A stretch of DNA of 64,000 bases from Cladophialophora immunda. Lineage: Eukaryota > Ascomycota > Eurotiomycetes > Chaetothyriales > Herpotrichiellaceae. Position 1 is the stretch's first letter; every line of letters begins with the position of its first letter. Below, in pieces: positions 12,486 through 24,214 of the stretch. A program made the translations under genes and the position numbers. Location of the stretch: assembly GCF_000835495.1 (NCBI RefSeq), contig NW_015622545.1, positions 496,001 to 560,000 of the forward strand. The letters run 5' to 3'. The notes under the pieces are model-generated. The model saw nothing but the letters and a program-made list of their open reading frames with translations, ran no database searches and had not been told where the DNA came from.

Positions 12486-14200
12486 ATGATGTCCATCGAC
12501 GCTCGAATTCGGGATATCCTCGAAACAGCCTCAAACTACGCGGCTGGAGGGATGCATATGAAGCTACGACATATTGAGCTCTTCTTAGAAGGGGACGAAC
12601 CAACGATTGCCAATGTCCTTGCCAATGTCACCATCAAATACGAGAAGGGAAACAACAGTCGACAGAACATCGTTACCGCAAGGTGAAATCGTTCAACGAC
12701 CCCGAGTTCAACACCATCGACCTTGTCCTACAGTGGGTTGCCCATTGTCTCAGACATGGATTATTTGCCAGTGGTGGTACGTTAGAAGAGGTCCTCACCG
12801 CAGCTAAGAGGAGACTCGATCGGCGGCTACTCTCTAAAGATGGTATTCTCCCGTTCTGCCCGCAGATTTCAAAGAGAATGCTCGACCTTCAGAAGGCGGC
12901 TAGTACACAGCAAGCACGCAAACAATCGAGACAATGGGCTATCAAGCTGGATATCTTACTCGTCTTCACACATGATGTCCGGCGCGGCACTTCCAAAGAC
13001 CTTGCAAAGCTCCCCAGAGGTGTCATGAAAACTCACAATTCCGGCGTTGCTCGAGCTATGGGACACAATAACAAATCGATGAGCAAATTCTACAACGGGG
13101 ACGAAGATGAGGCGTTAAATATTTACAAGGCTGGAAATGAGGTGACTGAGATCGATACAAGGATCCTACAAGCGCCAGTTGGGTATAAGCGGCCAAACCA
13201 ATTGGAGGTGCGCAAGTTGATCGACGACTACATCATTGCCAATCCTGGCAAACTTCCAGGCAACCAAAACGACGCTCAGCTCTTTATCGAGCCGGTACCA
13301 CAGAAAGATCATCCCCGCAGTAAGGAATACAAGAGAGTTCGTCTGTTATTAGTCAACATCTTCACCAAGAGCTTCGAGACCAGTGGACAGAACGACAGAA
13401 AGCGGGAATTGCTGCAACTTCGGCTCCTCACATAGTCGAACCAGATCCATTTGCTGATGCGCTTGCCGCTACGGTCCAAGAGAAAGCTCGTCTTACCGGT
13501 GGTGCCCTCAACCCTGAGAACTCCATCGCCCACCTCGTGGACCAGCAACAGCACCGGCAAATGCAAACACCCCAAGCAGTACATACCATCGACACCTCTC
13601 TCCAAAGCCTTGACCCAAGACTTTTTGACCCGACACCGCTTGACCCGAGACTCCTTGACCCGGGCCTCGATATCCCCAGCGCCTCTTCTGATCTCCTTAC
13701 GGGGCGACAAACCGAGTGGCTTGAAGGCAATCTAATAGCGACAGACGAAGACGAGGACGAGGACGAAATCATATCAAATACCGACACTAACACCGACGGT
13801 ATACCTGATCCTATAGACGCCCCACAACAGTTTCAGCGGCCGGACGATGAGAACGCCGGCCATACCCTTCATCTTCCGCCTCCAGACTTCGATACTTCAG
13901 CAAGTACAATCTTGTCTTGCTTCCTGGCAGGGATGTTATCGTGGAAGGCAATGTCCCAGCCGGCAACACTCGAGACAAACCGGCCCCGGTCCGACTCACT
14001 TGTCCAGATTGTCCAGGTAAATCGTTCAAGAATATCGTCATCCTTCGTGGTCATCGCAAGAGACGTATAGCCACCAGAACCGAGGAGGCCAAAAGAAGAA
14101 TCGGAGCCCAAGGTGGTGCAGCTAATTCACCCCCGCAAAAGAAGAGAAGGACAGCCAGCTTCCATTGCCCTCAGGCCTCTGGAAGAAAACCAAAATAGCA
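12486..14200 (+). pseudogene. Decayed tyrosine-recombinase-like (DUF3435-like) gene with C-terminal zinc finger
   Basis: Protein-like sequence moves between frames at about 12655, 13350 and 13865, so no intact product can be made. In order, the pieces contain an LRHIELFLEGDE segment with a Lys-Gly-rich follow-up, a helical part ending HDVRRGTSKDL, then ARAMGHNNKSMSKFY and EVTEIDTRIL. After these come a Gln/Pro/Asp-rich linker with DPR/LDP repeats and a CPDCPGKSF...LRGHRKR zinc-finger-like tail with basic residues. The R(RG), GH and following Tyr positions, together with the C-terminal finger, resemble the fungal DUF3435/FluG-domain tyrosine recombinases related to Crypton and Starship captain proteins. 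This is an inference from motif order. The 5' catalytic core is short, so the copy is also likely truncated. Some breaks could be unrecognised introns. Confidence 0.5.
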
Positions 14201-14407
14201 CAGTCTGACAGAGAATAGACGCTATCTCAGAATATTGCCAGTCACTCCATAGCGACGAGAGACCCGCCAGCTCAGAGATAGCCAATATTGCTAATACGGG
14301 TTAGGATGCCACTATGCCTAAGGACAGAATAAATTCCCTTTTCAATGATGGTTACCTTTGAGTCAATAGTGAATCACTTCTCTGTACCATTTCTCGTCAG
14401 ACTGTGC
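14198..14407. mobile_element. MITE-like element, copy 1 (12-bp terminal inverted repeats)
   Basis: GCACAGTCTGAC at 14198-14209 is matched perfectly by its reverse complement GTCAGACTGTGC at 14396-14407, enclosing 210 bp with no coding potential. A second, diverged copy is at 27768-27933. The internal block following CCGCCAG can be aligned between the copies and differs largely by transitions. The left terminus overlaps the last codons of the recombinase-like remnant. No clear target-site duplication was found. Size and structure suit a non-autonomous DNA transposon. Confidence 0.7.
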
Positions 14408-14426
14408 ACTTACTTTTGACATCGAA

Positions 14427-14528
14427 AAGGTCGCTGTCCTTACCCTCTCCACGCCATCATCCTAAACATCTACCACGATCACTAGATTCGTAGTCAGACA
14501 CTGGTTGGACATCGAGTTCCACATCTAG
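14427..14528 (+). pseudogene. Decayed duplicate of the lipase C-terminus
   Basis: Positions 14489-14528 match the last 40 bases of the lipase gene (12341-12380) with 6 mismatches, mostly transitions. The encoded tail VVRHWLDIEFHI-stop differs from the lipase VVKHWLDNEFHI-stop by two substitutions. Upstream, weaker similarity to the preceding lipase codons extends to about 14427, but with a stop and small gaps. The rest of this copy is absent or replaced by the MITE and recombinase remnant. Confidence 0.6.
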
Positions 14529-15867
14529 ATATTGTTCAGCGTTGTCCCGTGTCGCTTCTGACGCCGACCATGGGAACCTAGATGCATGTGTTGTTGGGTG
14601 ATGTCCCAGAGCAGTTAACATCATGTCCAGCGTTAATCTCGTCACTCGGCTTGTTTTTCTTGCGTCCTGGGGCGATCTCGAGGAGGAGCAGAGTGGGTAT
14701 AGCGCGAACCACTGTCTTCTTTGGTAGGCCTTGGGTGGTCCGCCTGTATGCAAGACCCCCAATCCATCCGCACCTGGTTCGGCTTGTTGTACTCTCAAAC
14801 AGTGTCCCGCGTAGCCGTCGTCATCAGGATTGTGCAATCGAAAGCAAGCAGGATGCCAGCAAGTCCCACACGTAGGACACGCAGGATCAGAGTCTCGATG
14901 GGGATAATGCGGCCCTTTATCTGAGGGTCTCTTCCCACGGCACCTGTAAGTGTGGACGTATCAGCACGGCACATGTGAATGCAACAATGTACCTCCGTAC
15001 CTCAAGGCTCCGACGCGGATGAGGCTCCCGAGTCAGCGCAACCACGAACGAATGAGAAGGGCCACTCGTAAGGTTTCCGAGGCGGGTACTCCTGACTAGG
15101 GAACCCGGGTCATTAGTTGTTTGGGTGAAAATGGAGCATCGATGACAGCAGTGGCGTTGCATGATCGTCAGCTCTCAGAAAACGAAGGCCGAGCAAATGT
15201 GAGAGAGAAGGCTGAAAACTGGAGACGGCCAGCGACCGATTCGTTAGTCGAGCCCGTTTGGCGACAAAGACATGTGGACCGCTGCAAAATTTCTGTAACT
15301 CGACGCCTCGGCGATCTCCAACCACGGGCTGCTGGTACATGTTGTCCCCTACTCCAGTGGTTGTATCACAGTCCGTCATGGATGATGCCCCAGCGCAACC
15401 AGGGTCTCTGCGAAGATTTAATGCACCGTTGCCAGAAGAATCCGTCTCTATTCGCCCAACCCTCGCTCGGCGACGTCATGGCCATCCCCATCCTCACCAT
15501 CGTCTCTGCGCTGTGGCCATGGACCTGCCGAGCACTGCTCCATTCCTTCACCGAGGGATGGCCTTGCTCAGTTTTCGTGATATCCACTGTTTGGGTTTCA
15601 AGTGTCTGATATCTTCCACTTTTCCTCCACGTGTGTCTCCGATTTGCCTCGAGGGCTTTCGTACTGAGGGTGGCCGTGCCGTCTCGAGGGCTGATATATA
15701 AACCCGCCCAAAGCCCCCGGATCCCGTCATGGTCCTGCAACCGACTCCGTATTCCCCAAGCCAGCCATAAGTGACGATTCGGTGCATCTTGATTAATCAC
15801 GAAGGCGACCGTTTTGGTGATCATACTACCTTGAGACGGAGAGAAGATATCAAACAGGCTGCCCATC
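14529..15867. other. Intergenic, 1.3 kb, promoter region of the HAD hydrolase
   Basis: Overlapping open frames on both strands (for example 15366-16064 minus, which also runs into the hydrolase gene) lack motifs and are not called. No RNA gene or repeat is recognised. Confidence 0.45.
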
Positions 15868-17306
15868 ATGTCGACCGACGGGGCCCCCCCAGATGTGGAC
15901 AACGGCACACTGTATCCCACCTCCAGCAAGGCATCCCAGCGAACTATGCGCAGATTGTCCAGCCAAAGCGCCCAACGGGCAGATCTATTTGGAGGACCTA
16001 CCGTTGTTGCTCCCCCACAACATATGGACGTCCACAGCCATGCCAACGAAACTGCCCGCGCCATGGAAATGGCGAAGCATCACTTGGCCGAATCATCCCC
16101 AACAATCACACCACCTGATTCAGGGCCTGCTACCCCTGATGACAGCGGCCTGAGCACGACCGACAAGTATGCTTTCGCTTTTGATATCGACGGAGTCCTC
16201 ATCAAAGGTGGCAAGGTGATCCCCGAGGCCGTGGAAGCCATGAAAGTCCTCAATGGCCAAAATGAATATGGTATCAAGATGTACGTGTCTCCGCCATCTT
16301 ATCTTACATGGGTTCAAGCATGCTAACCCTTTCCAACAGCCCTTACATCTTCGTCACAAACGGTGGCGGGAAGACCGAAGAGGAACGATGCATCCAGCTC
16401 AGCAATCAACTCCAAATGGAAGTGTCCCCCGGCCAATTCATCTGTGGACACACGCCGATGAGGGAAATGGCCGAGAAGTATCACACGGTCCTTGTCGTTG
16501 GCGGCGAAGGCGAAAAGTGTCGCGACGTGGCCAAGGGCTACGGCTTCAAGGACGTCATCACCCCGGGAGACATTATCAAAGACAACGCAGACACCACGCC
16601 CTTCAGAAAACTGACGGATGAGGAACACCGAAACTCCAACGTTCGAAACTATGGGGAAATCGAGATCGAGGCCGTCTTCGTGTTCGCCGATAGCAGAGAC
16701 TGGGCTGGGGACTCGCAGATCATCCTCGACCTGTGCATGAGCAAGAATGGCCGCCTGGGCACCAGGTCCGAAACCTTCGATGAAGGTCCGCCGGTTTTTT
16801 TCTCCCACAACGACGTGGTCTGGGCGACCTCTCACGCCTACTCGCGCATCGGCATGGGAGCATTACGCGCGTCCCTCGAAGCCATGTTCAAAGCAATCAC
16901 CGGCAAGGAGCTGAAGACCATCGCCTTCGGCAAGCCGCAAGTGGGCACGTTCCAGTTCGCCACCAGGCTGCTCCGGCAATGGCGGAAAGATACCCACGGC
17001 ATCGATCGACCTCCGGAGACGGTCTACTTTGTTGGCGACACCCCAGAATCGGACATTCGAGGCACCAACGAATTCGACGAATCACGCGAATCCGAGGCGA
17101 CGTGGTACTCCATCCTGGTCCGCACCGGGGTCTTTAGAGAAGGCACGCGGCCCAGGTACATGCCCAAGATGACGGTGGACAATGTGCTGGAAGCAGTCAA
17201 GCATGGCATGAACAGGGAATTCGACAAGGCGATCAAAGATCTGACGATAGGGGGTGCGGCACCTCAGCTCGCTAACGCCATTGTTGAAGACGACTATGAA
17301 CGGTAG
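15868..17306 (+). CDS. HAD-superfamily class IIA hydrolase (CECR5/YKR070W-like), 459 aa
   Basis: Two exons, 15868-16280 and 16340-17306, with a 59-bp intron (GTACGT, CTAACCCTTTCCAACAG). HAD motifs are complete: FDIDGVL (D106, D108), TNGGG, FGKPQ and VGDTPESDIRGTNE. The motifs and length fit the TIGR01456-type family that includes human HDHD5/CECR5 and yeast YKR070W, the latter mitochondrial. The 95-residue N-terminal extension is rich in Ser, Thr, Arg and Gln and could carry a targeting signal. The substrate is not established for the family. Start: first ATG in the frame, with no nearer alternative before the domain. Confidence 0.9.
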
Positions 17307-19072
17307 AAGCCACCACTGTCATCCCGACCACTACGACCGCGCGGTGCCGCCACGGGGTTTCTTGTTATGAACCGACAATCTTCAGTTTTCAAACTCAATA
17401 TTATACCCTACGAGATGTTGTGCAGGAAGGATTTGGCGTTGGCCAAGGCGGCGTTGGCGTTTGCTTTCCGTCTACTCGTACTATCATGTAGGGTCCGGCC
17501 CTTTTGAGGCCACCCAAGAATGGATGACCTTTTTCACGATCAACCGCTCGTCCTCCAGACTGTTCTGTAACTAGTGGTTCGCTGTTGGGGGCCATCGGCT
17601 AAGATTGGGGGCCGTCCGAGTGCGCGAGAGGAATTTCTAGAGGGAGACAAAAACCCTCACGGCCAACGAAGATCATCTTTGATCTATTGGTGGCCATGTT
17701 TACTTTGCCATCAACGACCGCCGGTTAGACATCTGCGCCAACGAATTCTTGGACTCGGTTCGCCAGGAACTGAGTCCGCGAAGTCAGGTTTAGGAAATGG
17801 GTCGACCGGCCGGGGACGAGAAGATCCGTTTCCTTCGTCCTTCGCTTGTAGCCGCGGTTAAATATAGGTAGGCGTCGATAGTCAAGCAACGCAGACAGGA
17901 GGCTTTGATGCACCTTGCAGATCAGTGCGGTGGCACGTAACTCCGGAGAGATCTATCAGATGACAAGGCGATAGAGACTCTGGTGCAGTATGCTCGACAG
18001 CTTCGCTAGGCATCAAGCTAATGTGCGGTGCTCGTCCCAAGGCAGCAAGTGAACCAGTGTCAACAATGAGCACTAGACTCACAAATGACAAGGTAAGCGA
18101 ATGTCTGAGAAGCAAGCACAGGAAATAAGCAATCGATGTCTTGGGGGCGTTGCTGGCTGAGGGTGGGTGATTAGCAAGGACATGGACGAGGGGGTCTAAA
18201 TAGGGAATGCATCTGCCTATGGCTTGCAGGATTAAGGAGAGAGTGGCTTTGGGTAGCTACCTAACTCACCTGCCACCTGCTGCTAGGGGGCCATCGCTGA
18301 CTACTCTGTGTCCCTACGAGGAGCTGGTGCAAGCACTGGGCACCCCGGCACCTAACAAATAACACGTCGCACCGACCACCCACCCGTCATTAGACACCAG
18401 CTAGACCACCCGCAGAAACCCACCCGAACCTGCTGTTGCCCAAACTCTACTCAGCTGCGACCTGTGTGGTCTTGGAACCACAGTCGCCAGCCCAGTCTAC
18501 CAACACATCCCAAACACTTTCTCGATCTTACACAAGAATTGCACCCCCTCCCCATCTCATCACCCCTGGCAGCCCGTCAGGTCCGTAGAGTCGCGTTTCA
18601 TTCTACCTTCTCATTACTGTCACTTTCACCTTTTCCCAGCATCCTTCCTCTGCCATCATTCGGAAACCCGCAGTCAGACTGACTGCCTGCTCGGTTGCCC
18701 AGAAACTCTCTTGATCGGCGTCGGCGCCCTTGCTGCGCGCTTGGCCAGCCATTCGCTTCAGCTGATCGTCCTCACAATCCAACCTTTGAGAACATTAAGA
18801 AAAGAAGGCATTTCCTCTCCAGATATTTCTACTCATCACTCTGCTCCGTCTTTGTCAGGGTCACCTCTCCATTGCCTGCTGCGGCTGGCCAAACAACGCG
18901 TCAAGACGACCGACTGCGTCGATTGAAGGAGAGTCGCGCACTGTGCGATATTGTGTGATATCAACTGCAATCATTCACCAACAACTAAAAAGCACCTCAG
19001 GCATCATAGGCAACCGGTCTCCCTCCTCCCAAACCGTGTGGCGAAGAGCGCACCTGCGCCTGTAGCCGCATT
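17307..19072. other. Intergenic, 1.8 kb, with long pyrimidine-rich leader of the RhoGAP gene
   Basis: No gene is supported. From about 18,400 the sequence becomes C/T-rich and continues so to ATG 19073, consistent with a long promoter and 5' UTR. Open frames here have a low-complexity composition. Confidence 0.5.
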
Positions 19073-21764
19073 ATGGCAACGGGAGGCGCAGGCACTCCGA
19101 GCCCTCCACGACCCTTTGCCCAAAAGCCACCCCGTGGTGGTGGTGGTGCTCCGGCGCCTGCACCTGCACCGTTGACCACCGCATCTCCTCCCTCAAAACG
19201 AGAACTAGCATCATGGTGGAAAAAGTTCAGGAAGACGACAGAGAAGGCGGATGAGAAGGGTAAGAGAGCCAAAACAGTCATGTATTTCCAGGAGAGGCTG
19301 CTGTTCAGGCAGCCGGCCTCTCCCCAGGTGGTTTGTCAACCGTTCCCGGCTTGTCAGCTAACTCCTCTATCAGTTGAAGCTCCCACTGGCATCTTCGGCG
19401 TTCCTCTGGCCGAGAGCATCAGATACGCAAATGTCGCCATCTCCTTGCAAAACGAATACGGTGAGAGTTTTATCTATGGCTACGTTCCGATCGTGGTTGC
19501 GAAATGTGGAGTTTTTCTCAAAGAGAAAGGTACGGACTTGCTTCTGGAAAAACGCTGTACGAGCAACTGACAGGTTCTCAGCCACCGATGTTGAGGGCAT
19601 CTTCCGACTGAGCGGGTCCGCGAAACGAATTAAAGATTTGCAGACCATTTTCAACTCGCCTGACAGGTACGGAAAGGGGCTAGATTGGACTGGCTATACT
19701 GTTCACGACGCGGCCAACATCCTTCGCCGCTACCTCAATCAGCTCCCGGAGCCCATTGTTCCTCTCGATTTCTACGAACGATTCCGCGAACCACTTCGCC
19801 AAATCCAGGTCCCCACAGGACCCGACGGGGAAATGCAGTCTCGCGATATGAGCGTCAATGAACACAGTGCCGCCGTCACTGCGTACCAAAAGCTCATCAC
19901 GGAGCTACCGCCTTTGAACCGCCAGTTGCTCCTCTACATACTCGACCTGCTGGCGGTTTTTGCGTCCAAGTCGGACCTCAACCGCATGACTGCTGCCAAT
20001 CTCGCCGCTATCTTTCAGCCGGGCATAATCTCTCATCCTTCGCACGACATGTCGCCGGGAGAATACCGACTCAGTCAAGAGGTCCTGATCTTCCTCATTG
20101 AAAATCAGGATAATTTCCTCATCGGAATGTCAGGCACCGCCGTCGACGAGAAGACTCAGAAGGATGTTGAGAGCGGTGCACCATCTCTACGATCTCCCAA
20201 GGCTGTAGGGCGGTCTGCATCCAATGCCAGTGCTGGGGCAGAGAGTCTCCGAAAATATGGTGTCCGGCGTAATGTTTCCGTCTCATCACGAGGTTCCAGG
20301 GAGCGAGGAAGTCCTGGAGTTTCGAGCCCAGGTACTCCATCAGGAGTCACTTCTTTCGCCGCAGGTGCGGGAATAGCACGGAGCAATACTGTCCCGTCGA
20401 AGCGATCTCCAGCTATCACCTCGAATCGCTTTCAGAGGTCTAACGACAACACAGATTCGACAATTCAATCAGTGGGACCGCATGCCGCGCATCCCGTCGT
20501 TTCAGCCTTGAACCAGGAAACTACAGCTGAGTCGAAGTCCTCCAGATCTGGGTCTATCCAACCAGACGATGCTGACGGCAGAGGAACGTTGGTTCCTGCA
20601 CAAGCCGCCCAGGCACCCGGTCAGTCTCCGCAACAACTAACCCAACCTCCATCAGCAGCACAGAGCGTTCCAACCCAAGACCAGACCGGCCAGGTCCCGG
20701 TCACGGCGGCGGCTGCGGCTGTGGCTGCGGCTCCACCGCCCACCACCACCCGAGAACGAAAGATATCTAATCTCTTCCCCAAGTCACCGATATTTGGCCC
20801 ATCAGATCCCAACGGGAGGCAACCGAGAAAGTTACAAAAGAAGCCAAAGCTGCCCGGGAGTACCAACGACAGTGCACAGAGCTCGCTGAACTCACTCCAT
20901 GGTGACGAGGCCGGCACCTTCCACACGCCTCTTGTCTCCCCGGATATCAATAGCGCTGGGCGACACGATCCATTGACTGCTGCTCACGGTCCCGCTCTCA
21001 CGAACACTGCCGCAACACCTGTCAACGAAACACCAAGCTCGAAGCAATTCTCGACGCCACCGACTGGAAACAACGCGCAGAACCATACGGCCGGGCTAAA
21101 ACCGCGTTCGTCGCCACCAGGGTCGACACACTCCCGCTCTTCTTTTACGGATCCGTCGGACCCCGACGTTGTCGACGACGGGCTGCCACAACCCGAGAAG
21201 GAAAAGCGTCGTCATCGATGGCGATTCTCCTCTGCGGCAAAGAAAGGGGAACAGTCGCCGCTTGCACCACCGCCACCCGTTGGCCAGAATGCCGGGGCAA
21301 GGGGAAGCAACAGTTCAATCGGAAGTTCTAATCGGCCCAGGAAGAGCTTTACCGGGGATTCTCAACTGACGCAATCTTCGTATATCGATCCGAGCGGGAG
21401 TGGACAGCAGCCCCTCGTTGGTCCCTCAAGCCACGAATCAAATGATGTGCAGAAGGATCCCAATGCAGAGACAGAGAAGAAGGGCTTGTTTGGTAAATGG
21501 AAAGCCAAGATGTCCCAGAACCGAGACGAAAGGCTGGCCGAGAAGGACCGGGCCAAGAGTCCTCCTCGAAATGAGCAAGGTTCCTCTCGGAGCAGCCTGG
21601 CGGCTTTCGCCCAGGAGCACTTGGCACCTCGAGGAAGATCATTTGACCGGCCCCGTGATGAGGCTCTGTCGAGTGTGGCCGCAAGACCTGTTGCCGAGGG
21701 GCAAGCTCAAGGAAGGAAAGTCTCAATGGATCCAGGACGGGCAGAAAGGCTCCCGGGTGCATAA
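19073..21764 (+). CDS. Rho GTPase-activating protein, Sac7/Bag7-like, 841 aa
   Basis: Three exons: 19073-19259, 19374-19529 and 19582-21764, with introns of 114 and 52 bp. The first intron has GTAAGA, a GCTAAC branch and a CAG end; splicing joins the Lys/Glu-rich N-terminus to VEAPTGIFGVPLAESI. The second splice restores KEKATDVEGIFRLSG, which holds the arginine finger (R123). The RhoGAP domain spans roughly residues 70-270 and includes GYTVHDAANILRRYL. It most resembles yeast Sac7/Bag7, GAPs for Rho1 in cell-wall integrity and actin control. The remaining 550 residues are Ser/Pro/Gln-rich with a poly-Ala patch and a basic SNLFPKSP motif, likely a regulatory phospho-rich tail. Confidence 0.93.
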
Positions 21765-22861
21765 CGGGTTTGAGTGGGCTATCACGCAACTATTGTTTTG
21801 GAATAGATATGGATGGTCTGTCATGGTATGGTGTGGAGCCGGGCCAGCACAGGTTTGATTGTTTCAAGAGTACTTCACTTGGATACCTGGGCTGCGACAA
21901 AGGCAAAGTTACCACATTACCTTGGATAAGACGGCACAAGCGAAAACAGCGCGAAGGCGGAGGAGAAAAAGCAGGGTTATGATTAGGGACAGGGATGGGG
22001 TGTACATTGGATAATAAAATGGATCGGAAATATCATGATACGGCGCTATTGGCCATACCGGAGGCGTCGACGTCGTCGTCATTGACCTGCTCCCACTCTT
22101 TTGCCGACATGTTCATCGACAAACAACGACTACGCCAGTGGTGGCTTGAATGCAACAGTGCACTGTTACCGTTCGTGCGTGAACTTTCAGCGGTTGACGA
22201 CTTTCGCTCCAATGCTTTCAATCTAGACACTCCTTTGCCTGATTCTGCCAAAAAGGGAGAAGGCAACGACGGTCGTTACTATTTGCAGTATAGCTCACTT
22301 ATACTCGTACGCATTTGCTCACAACGCTGCCAACGTAGTTTAGTCGCTCTCAGTTTTGGGCATTGGATGAGCTGGGCGTTTCTTGGCCCGACCGCAGACG
22401 GCAATAGACCTTGGATTGCGAGTCTTGAAGAACTTGCAAGTTTAGGCTTGTCTCGCCTGCGGAGTAATAGTACAGGTGACGCCTTACGAGTCTAGTTAGT
22501 TGTCTCTAATAGCGGATTCATGTCACGTGCAGTGGCAGAATTCCCGCCTTGTCTTCCCGCCGCCCAATAATAATAGTAATGATGGACGACAAACCTCCTC
22601 GGGTCTTGGACTGCTGATTCGGGGTCCCCGCAAATTTCCAAGGGAGGTCGAAAAACGTCCCAACTTCACCAACGAGCAGCTTTCTCTGCTGTCGTTCTTC
22701 GGCGTGCTCACCCCCTCTCGCCCTTGCACGAGTTATCGTCGACACAAACTCTTGGACGATCCAGCCGGCCGGAGTCCGGCGGGCCGTAAAGAGGAGGGCA
22801 GAAATTCAAAAGAACAAAGCTACATTTATACGCTCGGTCGAGCCGCTCGATCGGGTCAGAG
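21765..22861. other. Spacer between RhoGAP and Tim21 genes
   Basis: Apart from the possible small minus-strand gene at 22033-22314, nothing is supported. The stretch 22,500-22,860 should contain the Tim21 promoter. Confidence 0.45.
22033..22314 (-). CDS. Possible small protein, 75 aa, two exons (22314-22299, 22244-22033)
   Basis: Reading the minus strand, ATG 22314 opens a 16-nt exon (MRTSI) followed by GTGAGC at 22298. A TAAC branch and a strong CTTCTCCCTTTTTGGCAG acceptor define a 54-bp intron. The joined frame continues KSGKGVSRLKALERKSS and ends in a hydrophilic acidic tail (KEWEQVNDDDVDASG) at 22033. The total is exactly 76 codons. An optional second intron (GTAACA...AAAAG, 72 bp, in frame) would shorten it to 51 residues. 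No family is recognised. Support comes from the intron quality and sensible amino-acid composition. It lies between the RhoGAP and Tim21 genes, on the opposite strand. Confidence 0.42.
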
Positions 22862-23899
22862 ATGGCCAGCAAAGCTCGCGCGTTGCAGCGGGCGTGCCGG
22901 CTCCATCTGCGCAGGGCAAATGGCGGGAGCATCGCCTTTCCCACCTCCGCAACGGCGGCGGGCTTCTGGGACTTTTCACCACGCGCCTCCTGCTCCTCCT
23001 CCTCCTCCTGTCTCGTCCCTGAGAGGCGGTATATGTGCCTGAGCGCAGCTTCTGTTCGACCCGCGTCCTCTCCGTCGTCGTCTTCCTCCCTCCTGGACCT
23101 TTCCGGTCATCGCACCCTGCTGCCGCCGGCGCGGCGACCGCAATCGCATTCGCGCCATGCGAGCACGAGCACGAGCTCGAGCTCCTCCGGTCGGCGCGCC
23201 GTCACCGTCACCACGGACGATGGCCGGTATGGTTGGAACGAGCTGAGCGCGGGCGAGAAGGCCGCGCGGGGGACTCAGCAGACGTTCAATTTCTTGCTTG
23301 TCTCGCTGGGTCTTGTCGGCACAGTGAGTTGACACGACACGACACGACACGACACCTCTTCCTCCCTCCATCCTCCATCCCTCCCTCCCTCCCTCCTTCG
23401 CTCCCAACTTATCCCCTCCTTTCCTATTCCAACACATAACTGACTCCGAGACCCCCAAACACAGATCACAATCGCCTACCTCCTCTACACGGACCTCTTC
23501 GCCCCGACCTCGTACACGGTGCAATTCAACGCGGCGGTGTCGCGCATCAAGGCCTCGCCCGAGTGCCGCGCCCTGCTCGGCCCGGCGTCCCAGATCACGG
23601 CCTACGGCGAGCCCACCTCCAACAAGTGGGCGCGCGCCCGCCCGCTCGCCCACGCCACCGAGGTCGACCGCCTCGGCACCACGCACTTCCGCATGCACTT
23701 CAACGTCGCGGGCGCCGAGAGCGGCGTGATGGGCGTGGTCGCCGTGCACATGACCCGGCCCCGCGATGGCGACCGGCTCGAGTACGAGCTGCTGAGTCTG
23801 ACCGTCAAGGGCCACGAGACCGTCTATCTGGAAAACAAAGGTGCGGACAAGGGACTCAAGGGGAAGGCCGCAAAGATGTTCGGTGTGCAGTGGCGGTAA
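22862..23899 (+). CDS. TIM21: Mitochondrial inner-membrane translocase subunit Tim21, 298 aa
   Basis: Two exons, 22862-23323 and 23465-23899, with a 141-bp intron in phase 0. The N-terminus is Arg/Ala/Ser-rich without acidic residues (MASKARALQRACRLHLRR), a typical mitochondrial presequence, followed by a long Ser/Pro stretch. A membrane segment covers about residues 143-163 and spans the splice site (FLLVSLGLVGT joined to ITIAYLLY). The C-terminal intermembrane-space domain includes YGEP, NVAGAESGVMGVV and the final KMFGVQW region typical of Tim21. Tim21 links the TOM complex to TIM23 and to respiratory-chain complexes. The intron holds a pentanucleotide repeat. Confidence 0.93.
23331..23355. 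repeat. GACAC pentanucleotide repeat, five copies
   Basis: Five perfect GACAC units lie just inside the Tim21 intron, 7 bp after the donor, followed by a CCTCC-rich run. Length polymorphism between strains would be expected. Confidence 0.85.
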
Positions 23900-24214
23900 C
23901 GATCAAGGGGGAGATGTGGCTGGAAAAATGCACCATGGCAGATATTAACATTTTGGACATACGCAGTGTATATTTAAAATGGTGGAAGAGTCCACGTGAA
24001 TGGTCCACAAAAAGCATATCAATTCCTCCCATGGCTCGTGGATCTGGCTGCAGCCACAAGATCGGTGCTCAGTACAGTCTGAGGGATGGGCTTCGGATCG
24101 CCCCCATGAGATCTAGCCAGGAAGGTCCTACCATGGCCTTCCGTCTGATTCGCAGCATCAAGGTTGGTCACAACCGTCGTGCTGTATATCCAAACCAAAC
24201 CGCTGCCACAAGCT

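Noticed and set aside
12683..12733. Possible intron joining the first two pieces of the recombinase remnant (GTGAAA...CTACAG)
   Set aside because: It would remove 51 bp that are themselves coding-like in the downstream frame and would not bring the two frames together.
15366..16064. 232-codon minus-strand frame
   Set aside because: Overlaps the well-supported HAD hydrolase first exon in antisense and has no conserved features.
22976..23815. 279-codon minus-strand frame over Tim21
   Set aside because: Antisense shadow of the GC-rich Tim21 coding sequence.
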